Below are positions 24,202 to 34,503 of a stretch of 64,000 nucleotides of DNA, in pieces. Source of the DNA: Toxorhynchites rutilus septentrionalis (lineage: Eukaryota > Arthropoda > Insecta > Diptera > Culicidae); assembly GCF_029784135.1 (NCBI RefSeq), contig NC_073745.1, positions 246,121,993-246,185,992 of the forward strand. The letters are read 5' to 3'. Numbering within the stretch: the stretch's first letter is position 1; each line of letters starts with the position of its first letter. The notes beneath the pieces were generated by a model. The model made no database searches, was not told the DNA's origin, and saw nothing but the letters and a program-made list of their open reading frames with translations. Both the position numbers and the translations under genes were made by a program.

Positions 24202-24207
24202 TTTATT
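24202..24207 (-). terminator. Poly(A) signal AATAAA
   Basis: AATAAA on the minus strand about 60 bp after the stop codon of the RAG1-like gene, still inside the transposon and before its left TIR. Suitable position for 3' end formation. Confidence 0.5.
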
Positions 24208-24267
24208 TTGAAAGAATATAACAGAATAGAAAATATGTAAACATGGGTTCATTAACAAAAAAACTGC

Positions 24268-26284
24268 CTAAATATGGCTACTGTTATATGCCACCACAGC
24301 GCTTAGAAGTCTCTGCGAATATTTCGCGTGCATTTCTGGTACTTTAGAATTCTCCCAGGTTGCAGCAAAATCACTGTGGATGGCCTCTATCGTCTGCTCC
24401 GATGATCGTGAGAAGCCTTCACCAGCATGTTCACAATGTTCACTTATGTGAAACTTGGTTATGTGAAGTTTAGGCGTGATGGGCAGGTTTGCTAATATCC
24501 AGCTCTCACAAAATTTGTCAATGCAGGATTGATATCCTTCCATCAAATCAGTGCCGAAACAGGCATCCAACATATCCTGCAGGTTTTCTAGGACCGAAAA
24601 ATAAGAAAGTAATCCTTCATTCTTCAAAACTGAACGCTTTGCAACTAAGTAGCGACAGCGACGTCCAGTGAATCCGAACTGGGCGTGGCGTGATGTGTTC
24701 GCTGCTTTGGCCCAAGCGTCAGCCGATTCAGGATGGTTTGCTGAAATGTGGTCGTATATAGCATTCGTCAGTCCCAGAAACAGATGAAGAGATGGCGGCG
24801 GACATCCATAAACAATACTTGTACTTGCTTCCCCGTATAAAATAGGATGATGAACGCAATTGTAATAATCCTTCGCTTCTTTATCTTTCCCCCCTGACGC
24901 CAACCACGAATCAGCACAACTCTTCACAAATCCGATTGTTCGAGTGACTCCTTTAGTGGCACTCAACGAATTTTTATGCACTGTGCAATAAGCACAAGGA
25001 TGTGAAGAGCTGTTTGCCATTACTCCTGCCAGCATGTTGATGACTTTCAAATCACCTTGAATAACAATGCGAAAGCTAAATTAATTAAACAAAAGGTATT
25101 TAAATGTAACATACCTGCTACAATTGCGTTTAGATGGTTGAGCTGCAATTGGTTGATCCATATTTCGTGTATGTTTTCAAAATTTTCTTGGAAATTCGGC
25201 GCTAAGGCAATCACAAATGTGCGACGGACACCAGAATCTTTGAACTTGGAGTTCGTCGCTTGATCTGCATTACATTCTTCAATGCTCAGCGTAATTTTTA
25301 GTGAACCTTTTCCTCCGTCAATTCCGATCTTGTAACGCACTTCTTCAACATTTCGTCTGGCTTTGATATACTTTATAAGCCCAGGTACACTCGTGCATAA
25401 TACAATTGGACGCGATGATGAACTACGGGACTTTCCCTTCGTGGTGACTATATGTAATGACTTAACTTCATAAAAGTCGTCAAGTTCACGTACACGATTT
25501 CGGAGCGCTGGTTCAAGTCCAGATTGGATAGCTTTCCGATTGCTCCTACGAATATTCTGAGCGAGTTTGATGGTCTAGTAAAAAAAAGACACGACGAAAT
25601 GACAATTTTGGGATCGGAAGATCAAAGTAAACAGTGCATGAACCTACCTTCTTCATACTTAAGTTCAAATCTGACTTCCAGGCCAGAACTTCCTCATGTG
25701 TAATTGGTTTTGGATTCTCGTTTTGCTCAGATGCACTAACAATTTTTACTCGAGTTGGTTTACCGTATTGGTTAGACAGAGATACATGATCTGCCTCTGC
25801 AGATGATTTTTCCCGAATGACTTTAGCAGTCTCCAGCTATGCTCTCAATATTTTGTAGCTTTGTTCTCTTTGTGCATGTATGGCGCTTTCCACGGGAAAT
25901 AGCTGTAAGACAGATGGCACAAACCTTCGAAGGAATCGTTAAACTTTGTACCTTGCTTTGGCGTTTAGGGAAAATGGTCTGTCGTGCGACTTTACAAAGA
26001 TTGCAATTGCCATGGTCAGATGAACTTCTGGTTTCAATTTATTGATCTTCGGAGTAATCGTGTACTGAAAAACCCACTGGAGTTTTGCTTTTCGAGCACC
26101 TATACACCATGGCATAACAGCTTGAGCAGAGCACTTTGGGGAACATCGAGACTTTATCGCAATAGGAGAAGATGAAATTTTGAATAATTATAGATTTAAT
26201 CATTTTGGAAATAGGTTTCGCGGTAGCGGCCTTCTTGAAGCACAAAAGGCAAACTTTAATTCGATTTTCTTCGTGATTTCTCAT
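24268..26284 (-). pseudogene. RAG1-N-like zinc domain plus DDE transposase, three exons, broken
   Basis: Exons on the minus strand are 26284-25648, 25574-25115 and 25055-24268. The introns (25647-25575 and 25114-25056; 73 and 59 bp) have GT...AG ends and keep frame. Total about 628 codons. Exon 1 has zinc pairs in the order VCLLC, LCSSCYAM, then NCNLCKVARQT, KVCAIC and GKRHTC. This recalls the RAG1 N-terminal region (C..C, CHNCWSIM, CDICNTARR) and the molluscan N-RAG-TP transposon. Exons 2-3 look like an RNase H-fold transposase: IDGGKGSLK (candidate first Asp, codon 25319-25317), GDLKVIN (Asp 25053-25051, at the exon junction) followed by PCAYC, PKLHITKFH, and SSEQTIEAIHSDF (Glu 24399-24397), which resembles the RAG1 segment around its catalytic Glu. 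Two lesions break it: TAA at 26041-26039 and a one-base-type frameshift near 25830. The N-terminal start is the best supported ATG, but an upstream exon is possible. Confidence 0.7.
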
Positions 26285-26891
26285 GATTTCCGAAATGTTT
26301 GGCAAACACCAACTAGGAAAGACCAACTAGGTAAACAGCAAAACTAGGAAAGAAATGGCGTGCTATAGAACAAGCTACTAGCAGATCAACACAATACAAT
26401 GAGTTAATAGCATATGTGTGCGTGAGATGAAAGCAACTCAGATACACAATCATCATGTTATGCGATCCAATAGAGATTCTTATGCCTGATTTCACGAACA
26501 CTTTTGTCCAGTGTGTAATACGCACATAAGAAAATTAGAATAAGAAGATCGTGTTACGTCTATCGGTCATATCACGCATACTACACAGTGAATCCGGCAA
26601 TGTTACAACTACTAAAGCACGTATCCGACAATCTCACACGTGCTCATGGAAATCTCTATAGAGTGAAGCGATGTATTGCATATTATGGTGGAAGGAACTC
26701 ATTTGTCATTTGATTCGGTGTATTGCTATATCATTCCAGTTGAAGCTGAGTAATTTAAAAGCCTTTTGTACACCCTACCAGAACAAGAAGCAGAAGGTTC
26801 GTTGAAAGTAGATCGGTCGAAAAATCTCCCAACCAAGATATCGAAAGATAGTTAACTAAAGTGCTTCATGTACTGTGGTATATGGTTTCTA

Positions 26892-27502
26892 GCATCGTAT
26901 ACGTTAGAGATATGACAATGGTGTATTCGAACGACTTCTAGGAAATCTCATCCTCTACAAGTCCTACTTATAAAGTTTTTATGAATTTTGAAGTTGAGAG
27001 TCCCCCCCTTGAATGGCGTTAACGTTCCCTGTGGAACTTTTGCCATCTCAACGTATGCATTAACTAGCGTCATTTATTAATACTTAGTTGAGATTTTCTA
27101 AGCCAAATAACACGCCTTGAATGTATTCCGAGGGGCAAGCTCTAGAATACGCGTGGTCACAGTGCAAGTCGAAGGAAATTTCTTTGACGAAAAAATCCCC
27201 CGGCCAGAACGGGAATCGAACCCGAACACCCGGCATGATAATGTGAGACGCTAACCACTCGGCCACGGGTGCACCGAAGTTGAGAGTCACTAGAGTTAAT
27301 TTAACGATGTTTGATCGACTGAGAAATAAACATTTTTTACTGAAAAAGGTAAAAATCTTAAATCGTAATTTATTTTAATTTTTACCGATAGAAGATTTTG
27401 AACCGATGTTTTTCTGACAGGGTAGACCTTGATCTAAAACCCTGCGAAGGCAGAATTGAAGTTCATCTAAGTTTTATAATAATATTGTTCCTGGTATGCT
27501 TG
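26892..27502. repeat. Right terminal inverted repeat, split by a SINE
   Basis: The inverted counterpart of 23770-24098, interrupted at 27003-27275 by a SINE with its own target duplication. Without that insert it is about 325 bp. Confidence 0.9.
27003..27275 (-). repeat. tRNA-derived SINE (family 1), in the transposon TIR
   Basis: Read on the minus strand it starts GGTGCACCCGTGGCCGAGTG (A-box-like), followed by GGGTTCGATTCCCG (B-box), then a body with TTGAGATGGCAAAAG and a tail at TTCAAGGGGGG. A 13-bp target duplication GAAGTTGAGAGTC flanks it (26990-27002 and 27276-27288). It looks like a tRNA gene at first glance, but the sequence after the head and the TSD show a retroposed SINE. Older copies lie at 3117-3322 and 37570-37740. 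Confidence 0.9.
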
Positions 27503-27507
27503 TGTCG

Positions 27508-27689
27508 TTGACTATCAGTGAAAGTTCTCTAAATATTGTGCTCGCCCTGGTTTTTATTTATATTTTGTGTTGGACCATTTTTTCGCCGCAAAATGCATCT
27601 TCTGAATATGCAAGAAGCAAGCATAGTGTAAAGCAGAATCAAAGCAGAAGAGAAATATCCAATAGGATGTACATTGTCGAGATTGACGA
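27508..27689. other. Unassigned spacer
   Basis: Short sequence between the transposon TSD and the foldback cluster. No gene. Confidence 0.4.
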
Positions 27690-28690
27690 CATTGACGAGT
27701 ATCGACTTTCTCTTCCTCACAACCCTTCCATGTGCAAGCGATGAGATCAGGCTTTAGCACGCGAGCTTGGGATTGGCTCTTCCTCTTTTCTTTCATAAAA
27801 TTTTGAGAGGTTTTCAGACTTCCTGTGCGCGCGCTGCTAAATTTCGAGAGATGAGTCTTGATTTTCTCCTCCTCACAACCCCTTCATGTGCAAGCGATGA
27901 GACCGTGCTTTAGCACACGAGCCTGGGTTCAGCTCCTTCTCTTCTCTTTCGTAAAATATTGAGATGTGCTCAAGAATATTTCGTTGCACCTCAACATGAG
28001 TGATGCACATGTGTTGGTGCTCGCGAGACTTTCTCGTGTACCTGCCTCAAAGTGACATTTGGTGCTGTCGGGGGAAGTTGTGCTTCTGGTGTTAAAATTT
28101 TAATCTTCGTAATATGGCACGTAGAACAATTAGTGATGAAGAACTGTTTCACATAAATATCGCTGCTAAAGTCATCCAATCAATTCATTCATTTGTTGCA
28201 CACAGCTCGCAATGATTGTGTGAGATATGAGGCTGAATAGGGCAAAGCACATTGTCTTTTCTACGTGCTGTGTGAGATCTCAGAAGGCCTAACCAAATGT
28301 CATTTTGAGGCAGGTACACGAGAATGTCTCGCGAGCACTAATGCACGAGCATCTCTTCGTTTACACAACACATGTGCATCGTTCGCATCGAAACGCGACG
28401 AGACATTTCCTGAACACATCCCAAAATTTTACGTAAGAGAAGAGAAAGAGACAATCCTAAGCTCGCGTGCTAAAGCCCGGTCTCATCGCTTGCACATGGA
28501 AGGGATGTGAGGAAGAGAAAATCAATACTCGACTCTCGGAATTTCAGCGCGCACAGGAAGTCTGCTCGCTCAGCTGCCTTCTGACTCGCTCATTTATTGC
28601 AGACAGCTCCCAATGACTTTGTGAGATGCGAGACTGGATAACGCAAAGCACACTGTCTCTTTTGCGTGCTGTGCGAGATCTCGGAAAGTC
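27690..28690. repeat. Complex foldback cluster
   Basis: A ~110-bp unit containing ATGTGCAAGCGATGAGA and GCTTTAGCAC occurs three times: 27708-27810 and 27858-27978 direct, 28419-28530 inverted. The second and third belong to longer inverted arms (27815-28075 and 28300-28560) that include GACTTCCTGTGCGCGCG and CTCGCGAGAC...GTGTACCTGCCTCA with their inverses. The ~220-bp loop ends in a segment (TGTGAGATATGAGGC...GTGCTGTGTGAGATCTC) that is repeated directly after the right arm at 28590-28685. A short frame starting at ATG 28114 in the loop is unrecognised. No TSD found. Confidence 0.75.
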
Positions 28691-29874
28691 TAGTTTCCAC
28701 ACTGTGGAGATTCTAAGAATGGTTGATTTTATGCTTTGTCAAATAGATAAGGTAGTGGTGGAATAAATATATAATCGCCTGGAGTCGCACTGTTTGTAAA
28801 TATATTTTATATTTATTCAAAGCTGAAGGGAGCTTCTGTGAATTCAGTAGTACGTTTGGATTTCTATTGATGAGATGACGTTGTTTTGAATTATAGAAGT
28901 GTTAAGCTTTCTCAATTAATTCGCTTCGAGCATTGGAAAAAAAACAATTTGAAAAACTCAACTAAACAACGCCTTGAGAAATACCATTCGCTAGCTAGAT
29001 GACTGATTAATCGTCAATGGCTTATTTGTGATTTTTTCAATCGTTCACTTAATTTTCGAAATTTTAATCATTGTTTCCGGGTTGAGAGTTGTGTTCTTCG
29101 GTGGAAAATCGTAGATGAAAACTTGTTTACTTCTTTGGCCTCCGCCGCCTTCACATAGTTGTATCGGTTCCGATTTTCTGTCTTCTGAGATGTTGGAGAT
29201 ATAATTTTGCTAAGGGATACTGAAAAACTACTCGGATATTAAAGAAGATCAGTATTTCAGTTTCAGTGCAACGAGCAATCAACAGTAGGGGAAGACGAGA
29301 TAAGACGGCCACCCTAAGCATAGAGTACAATTAAACACTATGCATACAAAGTTGAGACATTTCATTATGTCAGCATCGATCTTTAGGATGTTTTCCGCAA
29401 TCACGTTGGCTTCCAAAAGTTTTCCTTTTCATTTCATAATGTTATATGATAAATTTAAAAAGGTATGAAAAAGGTGCTACTAAAATCATGACGGGTCAAG
29501 TTGGCCACCACTAAGGGTGAGATGGCAATATGAAATGACTTGTGAATCTAGGCGTATAGAGGATGATTGTATCCGGCAAAATTGTGCTACATATCAAGGT
29601 CGTTGTATTTTAGATCAAGCGTGACAAGAGTGGGAGGTGTTATTTTTCCTGAATTACCTATAACGTGCTTAATGTGCAACCCTTGCGAAATTATCATAAT
29701 TAAAAATTATTATATTTGGCACCTGAAAAATCATCAAATTTTTATGAATGCACTTTGAGTTATTCAACCAACAATTCAAGTGGTGTGATGTTCTCATTTA
29801 ATTCGTCAATTTATGGCAAATCACATCTCTTACAATAGAGGCCACCTTGCCCCCGCTATGAGTCAAGTAAAAGT
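28691..29874. other. Intergenic with MITE-like pieces
   Basis: No gene recognised. At 29285 CAGTAGGGGAAGACGA starts a MITE-like stretch with GGCCACC words. A similar inverted motif (TCGTCTTCCCCTGTC) lies at 35548, beyond the BEL element, so the retrotransposon may sit inside an older MITE. Confidence 0.45.
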
Positions 29875-30584
29875 TGTTGGCGACTAACAAAACACCCTTG
29901 CTACAACCCTGGAAGAAAAGTGTTGTTTACGTATGCAATTTGCAATCAATGACCCCGCAATGAACCTCATCAGCTGATTTCCAACAAAAGAGGATGCATA
30001 AACAAACCGGGATCAACTAACGGTATTAGTTGTAGTTATGGACATCAACCAGTGGGAGCGAGAACGCAAGTATTGTTGCGTAAAGCGCCGTCGATACTTT
30101 TCTCTCCTGTGCGAGCCGACCAGAGAACGTGATAAGGTGAAATCAAAGCTGGAGATCGGAACTCACCACTCTGTCGGAGCCGAACATCGCCCAGCGGAAC
30201 AATAGCAGCAGAAATTGTAATTCTACGGAGCGCAGACAGATCAAGATCGACCGCCACAGAATACGTTTAGTGATAATATTATATGTCGAAACTATGTCGG
30301 TGATCATTTTATGTTTGAATTGTAAATTGTAATATTGTGAATATATGTTATATGGTTAGATTAAACGTGTAATTAAATACCAGCTAGTGTATTATTTACG
30401 GGAAGAATATTCGTGCTGGTTGTTCGCTGAGTGTTGTTGCCGTTGGTGCTGCGTAAACGCAGTTTGATTTAATTGTTGTTCCTGCCGACGGCAATTGGAA
30501 TTCGTGTAGGCGAAATGGATTTCCCGTGCAGTGTTGGGTGCCTGTAATTTAATTGAGTTGTCGAAGGTGGTCAGGTACCCAACA
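29875..30584 (+). repeat. 5' LTR of BEL element 1 (710 bp)
   Basis: Starts TGTTGGCGACTAACAAAACA and ends ACCCAACA. Near-identical to 34504-35213. A minus-strand frame inside (30257-30045) is conserved in both LTRs only because the LTRs are copies. Confidence 0.95.
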
Positions 30585-30586
30585 TA

Positions 30587-30604
30587 TGGTCCTTCGAACC
30601 GGAT
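30587..30604 (+). promoter_or_regulatory. Primer binding site, tRNA-Tyr type
   Basis: TGGTCCTTCGAACCGGAT lies two bases after the 5' LTR. From memory the insect tRNA-Tyr acceptor end is complementary to TGGTCCTTCGAGCCGGAT, one mismatch. The same site occurs in BEL element 2 at 42011. Confidence 0.75.
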
Positions 30605-32086
30605 CCAAGGGATAAAAGGATTGGACAATTGTGGAACTGTGCATTGTGCCCGCGGTATTCTCTTATCGGGCGCCATTGGAACGGATAAGAAAAGGCGAAG
30701 GATAAATGGGTCGCCATAGAAACGCGAACTTGAAGACGTTGAATAGTGGATCGCCATAGTGGACCGTGGAAATAAAGACGGTTTTATCCCGCGGAACAAT
30801 CCCTTTGTGAACGATAAATGAAAAATTGTTTAACGCTACCATAATTGTGGGCTTGCGTAATTATTCGGACTGAATTTGTGAGACTTTACTGTGGACCTTC
30901 GAATCGAGCAGACGTGTTCGTTTGAACTAATTGTTAATTGTGGTGAACGTTTATTACTACCTTGTGCTGTGGACGAGTCACTTTATGTTGGAAGGAGCCT
31001 GTTGCATACTATTTTAAACTCAAGAATAGGAGATTGGAGGCAACCGGTCATTTTCATTCGGACATCAGACCTAAGCGGACGTTTTACGTGGGCATATGCG
31101 GAGCTGGCTGCTACACTTATCAGTGCGGAGCATTTTTTCTGAGGTAAATGCTATATTACTAGTGTATGTTCAGCTGAAGCTTGGTCAAATAGCATACTAA
31201 CACCCTATTTCGACGGTATTCTGTTGCATTCTATTGGAGCGACCTGGAATCGCACTCTGCTGGAACGTGTGGCCAACAACCTGGATTTTGGTTTTGCTTA
31301 CTGCTGTTGGACGGTTGGTGAGCCATCTCGGTGCAATTATCAGCGGCAGTATTTCCACAAAGGAAACATCCCAAGGGAGGTTTCAATGGCGGACACATCT
31401 CTGGTTGGCGCAGTTTCAAGCTAGACCGGTCGTGGGCGGCAAGAAGAGGAAGCGGAGTAATTTATTTGGTTCGTAAATTATAAAATCCTCTTCATTGACC
31501 TGACATACAATTTTGGGAAAACGTGATTGTGTTTAATTGGAAATCTGAGCAAATAATATGGAAGTGCTTATATCTCGACTGGAAATTTGTATGAAATGTC
31601 TACATTAATTGGTGAAGCGATTATCTACGTGGATTGAAAGTTGAAGTCGGAATTTGATGTTGCCGTTGATTGTTCAACGGAAAATTTGGCAATACGAATC
31701 TGTTCGATAGTTTGAGATCCATTCAACTTGAGCGGAAATATTTGTTGCGGATAATTATAGCTGTCCAGGTGAGACACTTAGTATATGGTCCGCCGGGCCT
31801 GGACTCGCTTGGGTACTACAAATTGGTGTTTTTAATCCTCTTTCTTCGGCGCTGAACATTTTTGAGCAAAATTCCCTTTCCATCACGCAATTGGATGCTC
31901 CATTGGTATGATACCACATTGTTGAGGAAGTTTGGTTAGCTGGTAGCTTATCCAGGACGAGTTCTTAATCAATTTGGGGCATCATTAACCGTTTCGTCAG
32001 GTAAAGCTTACAGTATATGCCTGGCGAAGCTAGGCCTTTTCGCTGAATGCTACACCGTTGTTTTCATTGCTGTATTTCGAGACACC
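30605..32086 (+). other. 5' leader of BEL element 1
   Basis: About 1.5 kb between primer site and gag. It contains three copies of a leader motif (CAGGT-like donor, spacer, then GTATATG and a GAAGC-like end) with ATGs at 31166, 31785 and 32017; the same motif surrounds the gag start in element 2. Short open frames here are not conserved proteins. Confidence 0.6.
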
Positions 32087-34123
32087 ATGCCTGCTCCAGC
32101 CGGATCTGTCATCACAAGGCCACCATCACTGAGGTTGTTGTTCGCCAAACTGAAGGACATCCAGTCGTCTGCTGGTGACATTCGACGTTTCATCGAGAAC
32201 TTTCGTGGTGACACCAGTACATCCAAGGTGGAGATTCGATTGGAGAAGCTGGATGAACTGTGGGAAAAATTCGGAAATACAGTGGTGGAGATCAGGGCCC
32301 AGGATGACTACGAAGAGTCAGCAGATCTTGAAAAGGAAAGGGAGGAATTCAGCGATAGGTATTATGAGGCAAAATCATTTCTCGTGGATAGGCTAAAGGA
32401 AAGGGAAACCAGAACTTCGCTTGAACAGCCTGTCAGGAACTTCGAGGTGTCGATGTCGAGCACATTTGAACATGTGCGGCTTCCCCAAATTAAACTCCAA
32501 ACCTTCAGTGGGGACATCGACGAGTGGTTAAGCTTCAGGGACTTGTTCAAGTCGCTCATCCACAACAAAACAGACCTGCCGGATGTTGAGAAGCTCCACT
32601 ACTTAAAGGGTTGCCTGCAAGGAGAGCCGAAGAGTTTGATTGATCCACTGCAGATAACGGCAGGGAATTATCAAATCGCGTGGGATTGCTTGCTGAAGAG
32701 ATATAATAACAGCAAGCAGCTTAAGAAGAGGCAAATTCAAGCGTTGATGAAGCTGCCAACGCTGACGAGGGAATCATCTGGTGAATTACACACACTAGTT
32801 GAGGGATTGGAGAGAACGATCAAGATATTGGACCAGATCGTACAGCCTGACGACTATAAGGATCTCCTCTTGATCAACATTGTTACAACGCGCCTCGACC
32901 CAGTGACTCGCAGAGGTTGGGAGGAGTTTACGGCTACTAAGGAGCAGGAAACCTATAGAGATTTGATCGATTTTCTCCAGCAGCGAGTTCAGGTGCTAGA
33001 TTCTTTACCTGCAAGGGCGGTTGAGGGAAGAAATCTGCAGCGTTCACCACTACAGGGAAGACCGAAACCAGCTGTTCTGAAAACGAGTTTTAACGTGGTT
33101 CAAGGGTCCGAGTTCCGCTGTTTCGTTTGTACAGGAAAACATTGGCTGAATCAGTGTGAGGTGTTCCGGAAAATGGAGATTGTAGAACAGGAGAAAATAT
33201 TACGAAAACATAACCTTTGTCGCAATTGTTTTCGAAAGGGTCATCGTGCGATGAATTGCTCATCTAAAATATCGTGCAGAAGATGCAAGGGTCGACATCA
33301 CACGCTGATGTGTTTCAGGACGGAGGAAAATATTCGGCAGATGGTTACGGCCGGCCCAAGTGGCTCAAATATGGTACAGTCTGAGGATAATCAGAATGCA
33401 TCAACATCAGCTTCATCGCCAGCGGTAAATTTGTCAGCAAATATGGTTTTGCCAACTGGGACAGCTTCCAATTCACCGTCACAAACTTTGCTGGCAACTG
33501 TTGTGGTAGTTTTAGAGGACGATGGTGGAAATAGGATTACTGCCCGTGCTCTCCTAGACTCTGGTTCGGAGAGTAATTTTATTTCGGTACGATTGAGTCA
33601 ACGTTTGAACGTGAATCGGGAAATGGTTGATATTCCTGTCATGGGAATTGACAAAACCGCTTCTAGAGTGAAGCAAAGGATACATGCGACAGTTAGATCT
33701 CGAAATTCAAATTTTGCTGAAGAAATGGGCTTCTTAGTACTTCCCAAAATGGACGTGAAACTTCCGACGGAACCAGTTAATATTACAACGTGGACAACTC
33801 CAGAAGGAATACGACTGGCGGATCCGTTATTCAGCGTACCAATGCCCGTGGATATCGTATTTGGTATAGAAGCATTCTTCAACTGTTTCGAGTCTGGCAG
33901 GAAGATTGGATTAGGGGAGAAATTACTCACATTGCATGAAACGGTTTTCGGTTGGGTAGTGTGTGGAGGTTTCGAATTTCAAGATCGGGTTACGACCACA
34001 ATCTGCAACATGGCTACAAGGAACAACTGGAGGTCAAATATAAATCGGAAGTTTAATGGAAATCGATTGATAGGAATGTCACGTAGCAGCGATTGGTTCA
34101 GTCGAACAGTCGAAGGGATTTAA
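32087..34123 (+). CDS. BEL/Pao Gag-protease polyprotein (678 aa)
   Basis: The protein forms the retrotransposon's capsid-like particle and carries a retropepsin-type aspartic protease. A coiled-coil-like N-terminal region precedes the BEL Gag core near residues 130-280 (QTFSGDIDEWLSFRDLF; DUF1759-like). Zinc-knuckle sequence lies near 377-408 (CRNCFRKGHRAMNC and CRRC..RHHTLMC). The protease motif ALLDSGSESNFIS is near residue 487, and the Peptidase_A17-like region reaches about 640 (TVFGWVVCGG). The last ~35 residues no longer match element 2 and lead to a stop, where the reverse transcriptase would begin. The ORF has no interruption. The start at ATG 32087 (GACACC context) is favoured over the leader motif ATG at 32017. 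Gag is clearly homologous to element 2 but well diverged, so they are different families. Confidence 0.9.
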   Translation: MPAPAGSVITRPPSLRLLFAKLKDIQSSAGDIRRFIENFRGDTSTSKVEIRLEKLDELWEKFGNTVVEIRAQDDYEESADLEKEREEFSDRYYEAKSFLVDRLKERETRTSLEQPVRNFEVSMSSTFEHVRLPQIKLQTFSGDIDEWLSFRDLFKSLIHNKTDLPDVEKLHYLKGCLQGEPKSLIDPLQITAGNYQIAWDCLLKRYNNSKQLKKRQIQALMKLPTLTRESSGELHTLVEGLERTIKILDQIVQPDDYKDLLLINIVTTRLDPVTRRGWEEFTATKEQETYRDLIDFLQQRVQVLDSLPARAVEGRNLQRSPLQGRPKPAVLKTSFNVVQGSEFRCFVCTGKHWLNQCEVFRKMEIVEQEKILRKHNLCRNCFRKGHRAMNCSSKISCRRCKGRHHTLMCFRTEENIRQMVTAGPSGSNMVQSEDNQNASTSASSPAVNLSANMVLPTGTASNSPSQTLLATVVVVLEDDGGNRITARALLDSGSESNFISVRLSQRLNVNREMVDIPVMGIDKTASRVKQRIHATVRSRNSNFAEEMGFLVLPKMDVKLPTEPVNITTWTTPEGIRLADPLFSVPMPVDIVFGIEAFFNCFESGRKIGLGEKLLTLHETVFGWVVCGGFEFQDRVTTTICNMATRNNWRSNINRKFNGNRLIGMSRSSDWFSRTVEGI

Positions 34124-34471
34124 GCATAATTTGGTGCGTTACGTAGGTAGATGAGATGAGAATGAAAATGAGGAATGAATAACGGTCAACAGAAAATACT
34201 TATGAAATGATTAGCTTGATTCACGACGGTGGGTGAGAGCAAGAGCAATATCCAAACTTTGCACAAGTCGTATTCTATGGGCAATATTTACTGGAGCCAA
34301 ATTTGTGAGAGTATTATCGTGATTTTATCACGATTAATACAGATGAAATTTATGGAAATTTAAAATTATGGATAATTTGGAAAATACGCAACGTAATCGG
34401 CTCAATGGAAACCCACTCCAATTCCTTTCCTTCCACCCATCCCAGAAGAAGAGGAATTTTATTCTATTTTC
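34124..34471 (+). other. Residual 3' internal sequence after the deletion
   Basis: About 350 bp of non-coding remnant between the truncated ORF and the 3' LTR. GCGTTACGTAGG at 34137-34148 matches the codons near the integrase C-terminus of element 2 (47947), hinting that the deletion ran from the end of protease to near the end of integrase. Confidence 0.4.
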
Positions 34472-34503
34472 AGAAATTGGAGCAATTTCTGGGTGGGTGA
34501 GGA
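34472..34503 (+). promoter_or_regulatory. Hairpin plus polypurine tract
   Basis: AGAAATTGGAGCAATTTCT (7-bp stem) is directly followed by GGGTGGGTGAGGA and then the 3' LTR. The purine-rich tract primes plus-strand synthesis. The same hairpin-tract arrangement precedes the 3' LTR of element 2. Confidence 0.7.

Larger units (their letters stand above)
23770..27502 (-). mobile_element. DNA transposon with RAG1-like gene, 5-bp TSD
   Basis: Long terminal inverted repeats (23770-24098 and 26892-27502) bracket a spliced minus-strand gene (24268-26284). The termini are CACGCATACCAGGAAC on the left and, read inward from the right, CAAGCATACCAGGAAC, one mismatch in the first 10 bases. A 5-bp direct repeat TGTCG lies immediately outside on both sides (23765-23769 and 27503-27507). 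The length is 3733 bp, or about 3447 bp without the SINE and its 13-bp duplication. CA(C/A) termini plus a 5-bp TSD fit the Transib/RAG-like transposition style better than hAT (8 bp) or Tc1 (TA), while Chapaev elements, as I recall, make 4-bp duplications. The superfamily needs alignment to settle. Confidence 0.85.

Noticed and set aside
27200..27275. tRNA gene on the minus strand (A- and B-box)
   Set aside because: The tRNA-like head continues into a SINE body and the whole is bracketed by a 13-bp target duplication.
30045..30257. 70-codon minus-strand frame found twice (also 34674-34886)
   Set aside because: Its conservation only reflects that both copies are LTRs of the same element.
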